Shown here piece by piece: positions 54,391 through 63,159 of a stretch of 64,000 bases of DNA (position 1 is its first letter; each line of letters starts with the position of its first letter). The DNA is from Halorubrum sp. 48-1-W. Lineage in GTDB: Archaea; Halobacteriota; Halobacteria; Halobacteriales; Haloferacaceae. The notes under the pieces were generated by a model that saw only the letters and a program-made list of their open reading frames with translations, made no database searches and was not told the origin of the DNA. The stretch lies in contig NZ_QMIM01000021.1 of NCBI RefSeq assembly GCF_003287355.1, positions 24,083 through 88,082 of the forward strand, in the 5' to 3' direction. The position numbers were made by a program, and so were the translations under genes.

Positions 54391-54489
54391 ATGAGCAAAT
54401 CCACCAAGATCGTCCTCGGTACGGTCGGGGCCTCCGCCGTACTCGCGGTGCTTATCATCCTCTCGTACGTCTTCGGCACGGCCGGGTGA
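54391..54489 (+). CDS. Tiny single-span membrane protein
   Basis: The 32-residue frame begins MSKSTKIVLGTVGASAVLAV and ends LIILSYVFGTAG, with one hydrophobic helix spanning about residues 8-28. Its TGA overlaps the ATG of the next gene (TGATG at 54489), as in a coupled operon. A TATA-like atttaacac lies about 24-30 nt upstream, so the start is leaderless or nearly so. Confidence 0.7.
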   Translation: MSKSTKIVLGTVGASAVLAVLIILSYVFGTAG

Positions 54490-55346
54490 TGTTCTCGGCT
54501 CGGACGCTCGACGACGACCTGACTGCGGTTCGCGACCGTCACGCGCCCGGCTCGCCGGTCATCGACGTCGACGCCGAGTTCGAGACGCTCCCGCCCGCGG
54601 TCGCGGAGGACCTCGGCCTGTTCGTCGACCGCCTCGATCCGTTCTCGGCCCCCGAAGGCTGGCTCCCGTCGGACGCCCCGGAGACCCTTCGCCGATACGC
54701 GGGCGCCCAGTTCACGGTCGGGCTCCCCGGCGCGGGGACCGTCGTTCGCACGACGCAGACGGACCCGCAGGCAGTCCTCCTCAAGCGCCGCGCGGAGGGG
54801 ACGCCCGGGGACTTCCTCGCCTTCCTGATCGCGGACCGGCTGGTCCAGGTCGGGATCGAGCCGACAGCGGGGGCGGTCGCCTCGTCCGCGGAACCGGACG
54901 GGCGGCTCCCCGAGACGTTCCTCCCCTTCTTCGGGCCGCGATACCGCGACCTCGACGAGGCGATCCGGACCCCGGCCCCTCACGACTCCACACTCCGGTT
55001 CGACGCCGCCGACGTCTTCCAAGTCGCGACCGCGCTGTACGACGCGTGGGTCGGCCTCTACACCCGCGACGTCTTCGCCTCGTGGGAGGGCGAGTTCCCC
55101 CGGCTGTACGACGCGTGGGTCGACGCGGGCGAGCGTCTGGAGGGACGGCTCGGCGACCTCGCCGGCGAGGTCGCCCGCGGGGAGACCGACTTCCCGAGCG
55201 CGACCGAGTACGCCTGCTCCGCGGTTCGACACGGACTCGACCTCCCAGCGCCGTTCGCCGCGCTGGACACCGCGGTGTACCGCGAGCGAGGTGCCCCCTA
55301 CGCGGTGAAGTGGACGGAGAAGACGTTCTCGGCGTTGCGCGAGTAG
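54489..55346 (+). CDS. Conserved haloarchaeal protein of unknown function
   Basis: The 285-residue protein (MFSARTLDDDLTAVRDRHAP at the start) is soluble, alpha-helical and acidic, with DVDAEFETLPPAVAEDLGLF near residue 25 and YDAWVGLYTRDVFASWEGE near 185. No catalytic motif stands out. It is coupled to the tiny membrane protein before it and ends one base before the convergent KaiC-like gene. I did not confirm a DUF number. Confidence 0.7.
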   Translation: MFSARTLDDDLTAVRDRHAPGSPVIDVDAEFETLPPAVAEDLGLFVDRLDPFSAPEGWLPSDAPETLRRYAGAQFTVGLPGAGTVVRTTQTDPQAVLLKRRAEGTPGDFLAFLIADRLVQVGIEPTAGAVASSAEPDGRLPETFLPFFGPRYRDLDEAIRTPAPHDSTLRFDAADVFQVATALYDAWVGLYTRDVFASWEGEFPRLYDAWVDAGERLEGRLGDLAGEVARGETDFPSATEYACSAVRHGLDLPAPFAALDTAVYRERGAPYAVKWTEKTFSALRE

Positions 55347-55347
55347 C

Positions 55348-55926
55348 TCAGAACTCGACCGAGACGGTACCCTCACTGTCGAGCGTGATGACCCCGTCGA
55401 AGAGCGCCCGGAAGCGATCGAGCGTCGCCACCTCGTGGACCTCCTCGGAGAGGTGGAACAGGCCGACCGCGTCGTGTTCTTTCAGCAGGTCGAGGATCTC
55501 CACGGCGGCCTCGTAGACGGCGTCGTCGTCCGCGTAGTACGCCATCTCGGTGAGCGAGTCGACTGAGACGCGGCGTTTCCCCTCCGTCTCGTTTAAGAAC
55601 CGCTCGACGCGGTCGACCACGCCGTCGAGGTCGTCGGGGGCCGAGACGTAGTAGACGTCGTCCGAGGAACGTCGAGAGTAGCCCCGCTCGACCGAGAGCG
55701 TGTCGAGGATCGTCGCCTTCCCCTCGTCGACGTCGTAGTACTCGAGTTTCTGTTCGACCTCGCGCGCGGTCGTCCGCGTCGAGACGACGAGGAACGCGTC
55801 GGTGTCGGTCTTCAGGAAATCCGTGTCGATCCGGTCGGTCTCGCCGATGCTCGGGTGGACGAGCAGAAGCCCCGTTCCCCCCGGGATAGTTTCGGGTCCG
55901 TTCTCGACGGCGAGCGCGTAGTCCAT
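55348..55926 (-). CDS. KaiC/RecA-like (Walker-less) protein
   Basis: The 192-residue protein resembles haloarchaeal RecA-superfamily proteins that lack an ATP-binding P-loop: GGTGLLLVHPSIGETDRIDT near residue 17 stands in the Walker A position but has no GKT. Beta strands follow at AFLVVSTRTTAREV and RVSVDSLTEMAYYADDD (a Walker B-like SVDSL). Members are sometimes linked to signal transduction proteins. Function unknown. Confidence 0.65.
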   Translation of the reverse strand: MDYALAVENGPETIPGGTGLLLVHPSIGETDRIDTDFLKTDTDAFLVVSTRTTAREVEQKLEYYDVDEGKATILDTLSVERGYSRRSSDDVYYVSAPDDLDGVVDRVERFLNETEGKRRVSVDSLTEMAYYADDDAVYEAAVEILDLLKEHDAVGLFHLSEEVHEVATLDRFRALFDGVITLDSEGTVSVEF

Positions 55927-56008
55927 ACACGGGGAATCGGCCCGACCGACTTAACGGTGCGGGGCCCGGCGACGGAACCCCTTGACGGGACGACGGAGCA
56001 GTCGGACG

Positions 56009-56055
56009 GTTCCGCCGCCGGACGATTCAGCCGTCGGGCGGTTCCGCCGCCGGAC
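56009..56055. repeat. Direct repeat upstream of MgtE half 1
   Basis: The sequence cggttccgccgccggacg occurs twice, starting at about 56009 and 56038, in the promoter region of the first MgtE gene, which starts at 56090. Confidence 0.75.
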
Positions 56056-56089
56056 GGCTTTTCACCGGCCCCCTCGTCGGTACGCTCGC

Positions 56090-56662
56090 ATGGACGGTCA
56101 CGAAAGCGCGCGGGACGTCTATCGACAGGCGCTTCCCGTCGTTCTCGTCAGCCTCGTCGCGGGGCTGTTCGCGGGCACGATCCTCGGATCCGAGACGATG
56201 CGGTCCGGCATCGCGAGCGTGCCCGGGATCTTACTCCTCCTCCCGGCGTTCCTCGCGACGCGCGGCGGCGTCTACGGCTCGCTCGGGGCGCGGCTCTCGA
56301 CCGGGCTCCACCAGGGGCTCATCGAGCCGACGTTCGAGCTCGACCGGCGGCTCACGAACGCGATCGTCGCCTCCTTCCTCAACGGGATGACGGTCTCCGT
56401 GTTCATCGCCGTGATCACGTACCTCTCCCTGTTCGTCCTCGGCCGTCAGGGTAACCTGTTCGAACTCGTCGGCATCATGCTCGTCGCCGGCTTCCTCTCG
56501 GCGGTGCTGATGCTCTCGGTACTGATAACCGTCATCTTCGTCGGCTACCGGCGCGGATTCAACCCCGACAACGTGATCGGTCCCGTCGTGACGACGCTCG
56601 GTGACGTGTTCGGCGTCTTTTTCCTGCTCGTCGGGATCTACGCCGTGGGGGTGATCACGTGA
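56090..56662 (+). CDS. MgtE/SLC41-like magnesium transporter, half-protein 1
   Basis: This 190-residue membrane protein comprises one MgtE transmembrane domain: five predicted helices, with PGILLLLPAFLATRGGVYGS near residue 44 and GYRRGFNPDNVIGPVVTTLG near 150. The P-A-x-G-G and N-P-D-N motifs match the Mg2+ channel domain of MgtE, but the cytoplasmic N and CBS domains are absent. It ends by overlapping the next gene by four bases (GTGA), which encodes a second such domain. The two probably form a heterodimer. Confidence 0.88.
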   Translation: MDGHESARDVYRQALPVVLVSLVAGLFAGTILGSETMRSGIASVPGILLLLPAFLATRGGVYGSLGARLSTGLHQGLIEPTFELDRRLTNAIVASFLNGMTVSVFIAVITYLSLFVLGRQGNLFELVGIMLVAGFLSAVLMLSVLITVIFVGYRRGFNPDNVIGPVVTTLGDVFGVFFLLVGIYAVGVIT

Positions 56663-57324
56663 CCGCCCTCCTCGGTGATGACGCGCCGACGGGCGACGCC
56701 GAGGCCGATCCTGCCGACGGTCCCGATACCACCGACGTTGCCGATACTCGGAAGCCGTCGACCGAGCCGGTCGTCGACGAGTGGTCGATCCGCCGCATCG
56801 TCCGGACCATGATCCCGCTTCTGGCGGGCCTCTCGGTCCTCCAGTTGGTCTCGGGGAGCGTCCTCGAGAGCTTCGAGGCGACCCTCCTCCAGTACCCCGC
56901 GCTCCTCGTTCTGCTTCCGGTTCAGATCGGGACGGCCGGGAACCTCGCGTCGATCATGTGTTCGCGGCTCACCACACAGCTGTACCTCGGGACCTACGAG
57001 CCGCGGCTCTCGAACCCGGACGTCCGTGCCAACGTGATCGCGGTATTCGCGCTCGCAGGGACGGTGTTCGGGCTCGTCGGCCTTGCGGCGTGGACCATCG
57101 GCGTCGCGCTCGGCGGGACGCTCGGGCTCGCCCGCGTGCTCACGGTCTCGATCGTCTCCGGGATGCTCCTCGCGGTCGTCGTCGTGACCACGAGCGTCGT
57201 CGCCGTCGAGGCCTCCTACCGGGTCGGCCTCAACCCCGACGACACCACGATCCCGATCGTGACGAACGTGTGTGACATCACGGGCGTGTTGATCCTGTTC
57301 GCGGTCGTCAGCGTCGTCGTCTGA
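56659..57324 (+). CDS. MgtE/SLC41-like magnesium transporter, half-protein 2
   Basis: The 221-residue protein starts at GTG 56659 inside the end of half 1. An acidic N-terminal stretch of about 45 residues precedes one MgtE channel domain with PALLVLLPVQIGTAGNLASI near residue 78 and YRVGLNPDDTTIPIVTNVCD near 190. The NPDDT motif contains the Mg2+-binding aspartate. Two half-genes in one operon match the duplicated domain of eukaryotic SLC41 transporters. Confidence 0.88.
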   Translation: MTALLGDDAPTGDAEADPADGPDTTDVADTRKPSTEPVVDEWSIRRIVRTMIPLLAGLSVLQLVSGSVLESFEATLLQYPALLVLLPVQIGTAGNLASIMCSRLTTQLYLGTYEPRLSNPDVRANVIAVFALAGTVFGLVGLAAWTIGVALGGTLGLARVLTVSIVSGMLLAVVVVTTSVVAVEASYRVGLNPDDTTIPIVTNVCDITGVLILFAVVSVVV

Positions 57325-57382
57325 CCGGGTTCCGTCACTGCTCGCCGTCGGAACCGGGCGGGACCGCGCCCCCGGCCCCGGA

Positions 57383-57823
57383 TCAGAACACGCTGTCGGC
57401 CGTCGCGGCCCCGACGACGCTGAAGACCGCGCCGACGGTGACCGCCTTGGCCGTCGTCACCCACAAGTCCGTGCCCGTTACTCCCTGCTCGATGAGGAAC
57501 GTGTCGGGCGCGTCGAAGAGGACGGCCAGGACGACCACCGAGCCGAACGAGACGGTCATCAACGAGAGGAACCGGACGGGGATCCCGACGACCTTCGGTT
57601 CGGCTTCGGGGTCACGGTCGGTGTCCGCCCGGTACAGGGTCGCGTACCCGATCGCAGCGACCATGACGGCCGTGAGGACCGCCTGGATCCCGTTCATCCC
57701 GCTCGCGAGCACCCACACCTCCTCGGTGACGACGAACGGACCTGCCAGGAGGAACCCCCCGACGATCTGCTGGGCCGAGTCGGCGACCCGGAACCGCGGC
57801 CGACGAAGGTTCGGGCGTTTCAT
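57383..57823 (-). CDS. DUF2391-family membrane protein
   Basis: The 146-residue protein has the DUF2391 signature ADSAQQIVGGFLLAGPFVVT near residue 14, then EEVWVLASGMN, and four predicted helices. RFLSLMTVSFGSVVVLAVLF and KAVTVGAVFSVVGAATADSV follow. A role is not known. It is divergent from the methyltransferase gene. Confidence 0.85.
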   Translation of the reverse strand: MKRPNLRRPRFRVADSAQQIVGGFLLAGPFVVTEEVWVLASGMNGIQAVLTAVMVAAIGYATLYRADTDRDPEAEPKVVGIPVRFLSLMTVSFGSVVVLAVLFDAPDTFLIEQGVTGTDLWVTTAKAVTVGAVFSVVGAATADSVF

Positions 57824-57924
57824 ACCCCGACCACCCGTCCTCGGGGCAAAAACGCGTCGTTCGCGTGACTTCGCCCGTGAACCGTCGTCGATCCGGTTTT
57901 CACCTCGCCGACCGTCCGACCGGT

Positions 57925-58602
57925 ATGAGCGTCAGAGCGGAGTTCGACGAGTGGGCGGCAGTCGGCAAGGACCGCGGGATGGAGGACCGCCACTGGCACA
58001 CCGCGAAACACGTCCTCGCGCGCATGCCCGTGGAGGCAGGCGACGTCGTCCTCGATCTGGGAACCGGATCCGGCTACGCGCTTCGGGCGCTTCGGGAGCG
58101 CGGGATCGGCCGCGGATACGGTCTCGACGGCGCGCCGGGGATGGCCCGGAACGCCCGGGGGTACACCGACGACGACGCGATCGACTTTCTCGTGGGCGAC
58201 TTCGATTCGCTCCCGTTCGCCGACGACTCGGTCGACCACGTCTTCTCGATGGAGGCGTTCTACTACGCGAGCGACCCGCACACCACCCTCGAGGAGGTCC
58301 GGCGCGTGCTCCGTCCCGGCGGGACGTTCTACTGTGCGGTCAACTACTTCGCCGAGAGCGAGACGACCCACGCGTGGCAAGACCACATCTCCGTCCCGAT
58401 GACGCTGTGGAGTCGCGAGGCGTACCGGGAGGCGTTCCGCGGGGCCGGACTGTACGTCGCCGAACAGGACGCGATCCCCGACCGGGAAACCGAGATCCCG
58501 CCGGAGTCGGCGTTCCCGACCGATAGCTGGGACAGCCGCGAGGAGATGGTCGACCGCTACCGGACCTGGGGGACGCTCTTGACCGTCGGCGTCGCGCCCT
58601 GA
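57925..58602 (+). CDS. SAM-dependent class I methyltransferase
   Basis: The 225-residue protein has the SAM-binding GxGxG motif VVLDLGTGSGYALRALRERG near residue 42, then GLDGAPGMARNAR and FLVGDFDSLPFADDSVDHVF near 88, and EVRRVLRPGGTFYCAVNYF near 122. These are motifs I to IV of UbiE/COQ5-type enzymes. The substrate is unknown. An NYF segment replaces the usual acidic residue after post-motif. Confidence 0.88.
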   Translation: MSVRAEFDEWAAVGKDRGMEDRHWHTAKHVLARMPVEAGDVVLDLGTGSGYALRALRERGIGRGYGLDGAPGMARNARGYTDDDAIDFLVGDFDSLPFADDSVDHVFSMEAFYYASDPHTTLEEVRRVLRPGGTFYCAVNYFAESETTHAWQDHISVPMTLWSREAYREAFRGAGLYVAEQDAIPDRETEIPPESAFPTDSWDSREEMVDRYRTWGTLLTVGVAP

Positions 58603-59039
58603 CCGGGACGTCGGTTTCGCGGCATTGGACAGTTCCAAAGCCCCAGTCGCTCGGGTGTACGTCGTTGCTGTCGCGGTGAACAGTTCCAAAGCCCCAGTCG
58701 CGAGGACTCGATGCGCTCGCTGCGGTCCTCAGTCGTTCGCGTCGCTCACTCCCTGCGGTCCTTGTGTCGCGCGTCTTCGTCCTCCCGACTGCCCCTTTGA
58801 GTCCCACCCCCGCCCCGTACCTCACGTCTCCCCAGCCTCGTCGGCCGTCCTCCGCGTCGCTCCGGCCGGCCGACTCCACCGGAAATCGGAGATTTCCGAG
58901 CAGTCGGCGCGACGCGCCGACGACCTCGCGCGCGTTGCTCGCGCGCGCCGGATCACTTAGCACTTAGATTCGGTCGATCGCCGCGGTTCCGGCGTAACCG
59001 AGGCCGTTAAGAGGGAACCGCGGGAAATCCCACCCGATA
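58603..59039. other. Intergenic region holding interspersed element copy D and the valS promoter
   Basis: This 437-bp gap is mostly repeat copy D (58622-58952). The last 80 bp before valS carry the promoter, with a ccgttaagag stretch near 59005 and an AT-poor leader. No gene is supported. Confidence 0.78.
58622..58952 (+). repeat. Interspersed structured element, copy D
   Basis: The 20-bp motif cagttccaaagccccagtcg occurs twice (58630-58649, 58681-58700), separated by tcgggtgtacgtcgttgctgt, a diverged family start. The second opens a stem gaggac...gtcctc around a segment holding TCGCTCACTCCCTGCGGTCC. CTGCCCCTTTGAGTCCCAC and a C-rich CTCCCCAGCCTCG block follow, then hairpins, including the perfect 9-bp stem gtcggcgcgacgcgccgac at 58903-58921. 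Confidence 0.85.
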
Positions 59040-61739
59040 ATGCCCAGCGGAGAGTACGACCCCGACACCGCCGAGCCGCACTGGCAGCGGCGATGGGTCG
59101 ACGAGGAGACGTACGCGTACCCCGACGACCCCGTCGATCCGAACACCGCGTTCTCCATCGACACCCCCCCGCCGACCGTCTCCGGGAGCCTCCACTGGGG
59201 TCACGTGTACGGCTCCATCCTCCAGGACGTCGTCGCCCGGTTCCACCGCATGTACGACAGCGAGGTGTTCTACCCCTTCGGGTACGACGACAACGGGATC
59301 GCCTCCGAGCGGCTCACCGAGCGCGAACTCGACGTCCGCCACCAGGACTTCGAACGCCGCGAGTTCCAGCGGAAGTGCCGGGAGGTGTGTCTGGCGTACG
59401 AAGAGGAGTTCACCGAGAAGATGCAGGGCGTCGGGCTCTCCATCGACTGGAACAACACCTACCGCACCATCTCGCCCGAGGTCCAGCGCGTCTCTCAACT
59501 CTCCTTCATCGACCTCTACGAGAAGGGCCGCGAGTACCGCCAGGAGGCCCCGGCGATCTGGTGTCCCGAGTGTGAGACCGCCATCTCGCAGGTCGAGACC
59601 GAGGACGCCGAACACGACTCACACTTCCACGACATCGAGTTCGGGGTCGTCGCCGGTTCGGATTCGGCCGACGACGGGGACGCGGCCGACGACGGAAACC
59701 CGGCCGACGTCCCCGACGCCTTCACCATCTCCACCACGCGACCCGAACTCCTTCCCGCCTGCGTCGCGGTCTTCGTCCACCCGGACGACGAGGAGAACCG
59801 GGAGCTCGTCGGGCGGACGGCGGCGGTCCCGCTGTTCGGCCACGAGGTGCCGATCATCGCGGACGACCGCGTCGACATGGAGACGGGCTCGGGGATCGTG
59901 ATGTGTTGTACCTTCGGCGATCAGAACGACATCGAGTGGTACCAGGCACACGACCTGGACCTCCGGGTCGCCATCGACGAGTCCGCGCACATGACCGACG
60001 TCGCCGGCGAGTACGAGGGGCTCCACTCCGCGGAGGCACGCGAGGCGATCGTCTCGGACCTCGACGAGGTCGGCGCGCTGCTCGACCGGTGGGAGATCAC
60101 TCACACGGTCAACGTCCACGAGCGCTGTGGGACGGGCGTCGAGTTCCTCGTGACCGAGCAGTGGTACATCGAGGTGCTCGACAAACGCGAGGAGTACCTG
60201 GCAGCCGGCCGCGAGATGGCGTGGTTCCCGGAGAAGATGTTCACCCGGTACAAACACTGGGTCGAGGGGCTCCAGTGGGACTGGCTCATCTCGCGGCAGC
60301 GCTCCTCGGGGATCCCGTTCCCGGTGTGGTACTGTGCCGACTGCGACCACGAGGTCGTCGCCGAGAGGGCCGACCTCCCCGTCGACCCGCTCTCGGACGA
60401 CCCCCCCGTCGACGCCTGTCCGGAGTGCGGGGGCGACGAGTTCGTCCCCGAAGAGGACGTGCTCGACACGTGGGCGACCTCCTCTCTCACCCCGCTCATC
60501 AACGCCGGCTGGGACTACGACGAGGAGGCCGGCGAGTTCACGATGGAGCGCCCGGAGATCTATCCGATGGACGTCCGCCCCCAGGGCCACGACATCATCT
60601 CCTTCTGGCTGTTCCACACCGTGATCAAGTGTTACGAGCACACCGGCGAGGTGCCGTTCGAGTCGACGATGATCAACGGGATGGTGCTCGACGAGAACCG
60701 CGAGAAGATGTCGAAATCGAAGGGGAACGTGGTCGACCCCGACGCAGTGTTGGAGGAGTATCCGGTCGACGCGGCCCGCTTCTGGGCGGCGGGCTCGGCG
60801 ATCGGCGACGACCTCCCGTACCAGGAGAAGGGGCTTCGTGCGGGCGAGAAGCTCATCCGGAAGCTCTGGAACGCCTCGAAGCTGGTCGAGTCGCTCGCGC
60901 CGGAGCCGTACCCGGTCGAACCCGACGACGGGCTCCGCGAGCTCGACCGCTGGCTGCTCGCCGAGCTCGACCGGGAGGTCGGGACGCTCACCGAACAGCT
61001 GGAGGACCGCGAGTTCTCGAAGGCGCGCGACGGGCTCCGCAGCTTCTTCTGGAACACGTTCTGTGACAACTACCTCGAGATCGCCAAACAGCGCGACGAC
61101 GCCTCGGCGGCGTACACGCTCCGGACGGCCCACCGTCGCTTCCTGAAGCTGTTCGCGCCCGTCCTCGCGCACGTCACGGAGGAGCTGTGGCAGGACATGT
61201 ACGCGGACGGGGCGGACACCGACGTCGAAACCGCGGCCGCGGGCGAGTCGATCCACCTCGCCGACTGGCCCGAACCGCTCGGGCTCGACGCCGACGCCGA
61301 CGCCGGTCGCGCCGCGATGGCGGTCGTGGGGGCGCTCCGTCGATACAAAAGCGAAAAGCAGCTCCCGCTCAACGCCGACCTCGACGCGGTCGAGGTGTAC
61401 GCCGACATCCGCGGGTTCGAGGACGACGTCACCGGGGTCATGCACGTCGACGACCTCGAGGTCCACCCGGACGCGGAGCCCCCCGTCGAGACGGTGGTCA
61501 CCGGGATCGACCTCGATTACGCCACGGTCGGACCGAAACACGGCGACCGCGTCGGCGACATCGACGCCGCGATCGCGAACGGCGACTACGAGATCGACGG
61601 CGACGAGCTCCACGTCGCGGGCGTGACCCTGGAGCCCGATGAGTTCTCGATCGAGGAGGACGGACGCTACGCCGGCGAGGGCGAACTCCTCGACACCGAG
61701 GACGTCGTCGTCATCGTCCGGAACGCGATCGAAGCGTAG
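59040..61739 (+). CDS. valS: Valyl-tRNA synthetase
   Basis: This class Ia synthetase charges tRNA-Val and edits threonine. The 899-residue protein has the HIGH-type motif SGSLHWGHVYG near residue 48, the editing domain (CP1; EDAEHDSHFHDIEF onwards, about 190-340), zinc cysteines CADC and CPEC near 440-460, the KMSKS motif EKMSKSKGNVVDPDAV near 556, and the anticodon-binding helices. A short Asp/Ala-rich insertion (DSADDGDAADDGN) lies at residue 205. The length matches archaeal ValRS. Confidence 0.97.
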   Translation: MPSGEYDPDTAEPHWQRRWVDEETYAYPDDPVDPNTAFSIDTPPPTVSGSLHWGHVYGSILQDVVARFHRMYDSEVFYPFGYDDNGIASERLTERELDVRHQDFERREFQRKCREVCLAYEEEFTEKMQGVGLSIDWNNTYRTISPEVQRVSQLSFIDLYEKGREYRQEAPAIWCPECETAISQVETEDAEHDSHFHDIEFGVVAGSDSADDGDAADDGNPADVPDAFTISTTRPELLPACVAVFVHPDDEENRELVGRTAAVPLFGHEVPIIADDRVDMETGSGIVMCCTFGDQNDIEWYQAHDLDLRVAIDESAHMTDVAGEYEGLHSAEAREAIVSDLDEVGALLDRWEITHTVNVHERCGTGVEFLVTEQWYIEVLDKREEYLAAGREMAWFPEKMFTRYKHWVEGLQWDWLISRQRSSGIPFPVWYCADCDHEVVAERADLPVDPLSDDPPVDACPECGGDEFVPEEDVLDTWATSSLTPLINAGWDYDEEAGEFTMERPEIYPMDVRPQGHDIISFWLFHTVIKCYEHTGEVPFESTMINGMVLDENREKMSKSKGNVVDPDAVLEEYPVDAARFWAAGSAIGDDLPYQEKGLRAGEKLIRKLWNASKLVESLAPEPYPVEPDDGLRELDRWLLAELDREVGTLTEQLEDREFSKARDGLRSFFWNTFCDNYLEIAKQRDDASAAYTLRTAHRRFLKLFAPVLAHVTEELWQDMYADGADTDVETAAAGESIHLADWPEPLGLDADADAGRAAMAVVGALRRYKSEKQLPLNADLDAVEVYADIRGFEDDVTGVMHVDDLEVHPDAEPPVETVVTGIDLDYATVGPKHGDRVGDIDAAIANGDYEIDGDELHVAGVTLEPDEFSIEEDGRYAGEGELLDTEDVVVIVRNAIEA

Positions 61740-61772
61740 CGCCCTTCGTCGCGGGCTCTCCGATCGACGTTC

Positions 61773-62831
61773 TCACTCGAGGTCCGCGCCGACCGCGTCC
61801 TCGACCGTCTCGAAGCCGTCGCGGTCGAGTAGCTCGAGCAGACCCCGACCGATCGAGCGGGCGATCCCCGGCCCCTCGTAGACGAGCGCGGTGTACAACT
61901 GTACCACCGACGCGCCGGCACGGATCTTCTCGTACGCGCCCGCCGCGTCGGAGACGCCCCCGACGCCCACCACCGGGACGTCGGTCCGTTCGGCGACGAA
62001 CCGCACCAGCTCCGTCGAGTGGTCTTCGATCGGCTTCCCCGACAGTCCGCCCCGCTCCGCGCGGTTCGGACTCTCCAGCGTGTCGGGACGTGAGACGGTC
62101 GTGTTGGTCGCGATCACGCCGTCGAGGTCGAGGTCGTCGACGACGGCGAGCGCCTCCGCGATCGCGTTCCGCGGGAGGTCGGGCGAGAGCTTGACCAGGA
62201 GGGGCGACGCCCCGGCGTCGGAGAGCGTACCCAGGATCCCCTCGAGCGCCTCGCGGTTCTGGAGCTCCCGTAGTCCGGGCGTGTTGGGGCTCGACACGTT
62301 GACGACGAAGTAGTCGCCCGCGTCAGCGACGCGCTCGTACGTGTACAGGTAGTCGTCGGGGGCCTCGTCGAGCGGCGTCGACTTCGATTTCCCGATGTTG
62401 ATGCCGACCGGCACGTCCGGCATCGGCTCCCGGTCGAGGCGATCGCCGACGACGTCCGCGCCCTCGTTGTTGAACCCCATCCGGTTGATCAACGCGTCGT
62501 CCTCGCGGAGCCGGAACAGTCGCGGTCGCGGGTTCCCGGGCTGTCCCTCGGCCGTCACCCCGCCCACCTCGACGTGACCGAACCCGAGCGCGGCGAGTGC
62601 CCGCGGCACTTCGGCGTTCTTGTCGAACCCGGCGGCCACGCCGACCGGGTTCGGAAACGAGACGTCGAACGCGTCGACCCGCAGTCGGTCGTTCTCCACC
62701 ACGTACCGTTCCCGGAGCGCCGACTCCACCGGCGTGTCCTGTACGCCACGGAGGACGCGGTGTCCCGCGGTGTGTGCCGTCTCGGCCGGCAGCGCGAACA
62801 GCGCCGGCTTCACGAGGTCGTAGAGGCCCAT
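61773..62831 (-). CDS. pyrD: Dihydroorotate dehydrogenase (quinone type, class 2)
   Basis: This flavoprotein oxidises dihydroorotate to orotate in pyrimidine synthesis. The 352-residue protein starts at the ATG at 62831. The membrane-linking N-terminal helices (MGLYDLVKPALFALPAETAH) mark class 2, followed by FPNPVGVAAGFDKNAEVPRA near residue 58, INRMGFNNEGADVV near 120, VNVSSPNTPGLRELQ near 180 with the catalytic Ser, VKLSPDL near 225 and GVGGVSDAAGAYEKIRAGAS near 300. Confidence 0.95.
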   Translation of the reverse strand: MGLYDLVKPALFALPAETAHTAGHRVLRGVQDTPVESALRERYVVENDRLRVDAFDVSFPNPVGVAAGFDKNAEVPRALAALGFGHVEVGGVTAEGQPGNPRPRLFRLREDDALINRMGFNNEGADVVGDRLDREPMPDVPVGINIGKSKSTPLDEAPDDYLYTYERVADAGDYFVVNVSSPNTPGLRELQNREALEGILGTLSDAGASPLLVKLSPDLPRNAIAEALAVVDDLDLDGVIATNTTVSRPDTLESPNRAERGGLSGKPIEDHSTELVRFVAERTDVPVVGVGGVSDAAGAYEKIRAGASVVQLYTALVYEGPGIARSIGRGLLELLDRDGFETVEDAVGADLE

Positions 62832-62955
62832 CGGTCGGTTCTCGTCGTGGACCCGTATCAATCCGCCGACCCGAACCGGGTCGACGGATGGGGCTCACCA
62901 CCGCGTGCGGGATCGGCCGGAGTAAGGGACGGGGACGGGACGACCCGCGATGGCC

Positions 62956-63159
62956 TCAGAAGTCGTGTTCGAGTTGTTCGGGGTCGGAGTCGGCCTTCTG
63001 GATGATGATCTTCCCGTCGCGGACGCGAACGAACACCTCGTCGCCGATCTCCATGCCGGCGACGGCGAGTTCGTCCTCGTGGAGGTTCACGTGAACGTTG
63101 TGGTACTCCCCGTCGTCGTCTTTGGCGCCACTGGGGCTGAGCTTCTTTTTGCGGACCAT
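62956..63159 (-). CDS. AbrB/SpoVT-like small protein
   Basis: The 67-residue protein has a basic N terminus (MVRKKKLSPSGAKDD) and a swapped-hairpin AbrB-like domain, VNLHEDELAVAGMEIGDEVF, then VRVRDGKIIIQKADSD. Such proteins bind DNA as dimers or act as antitoxins. No toxin gene lies nearby. A TATA box (cttatatgt on the minus strand, near 63193-63202) lies about 35-40 nt before the start. Confidence 0.72.
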   Translation of the reverse strand: MVRKKKLSPSGAKDDDGEYHNVHVNLHEDELAVAGMEIGDEVFVRVRDGKIIIQKADSDPEQLEHDF

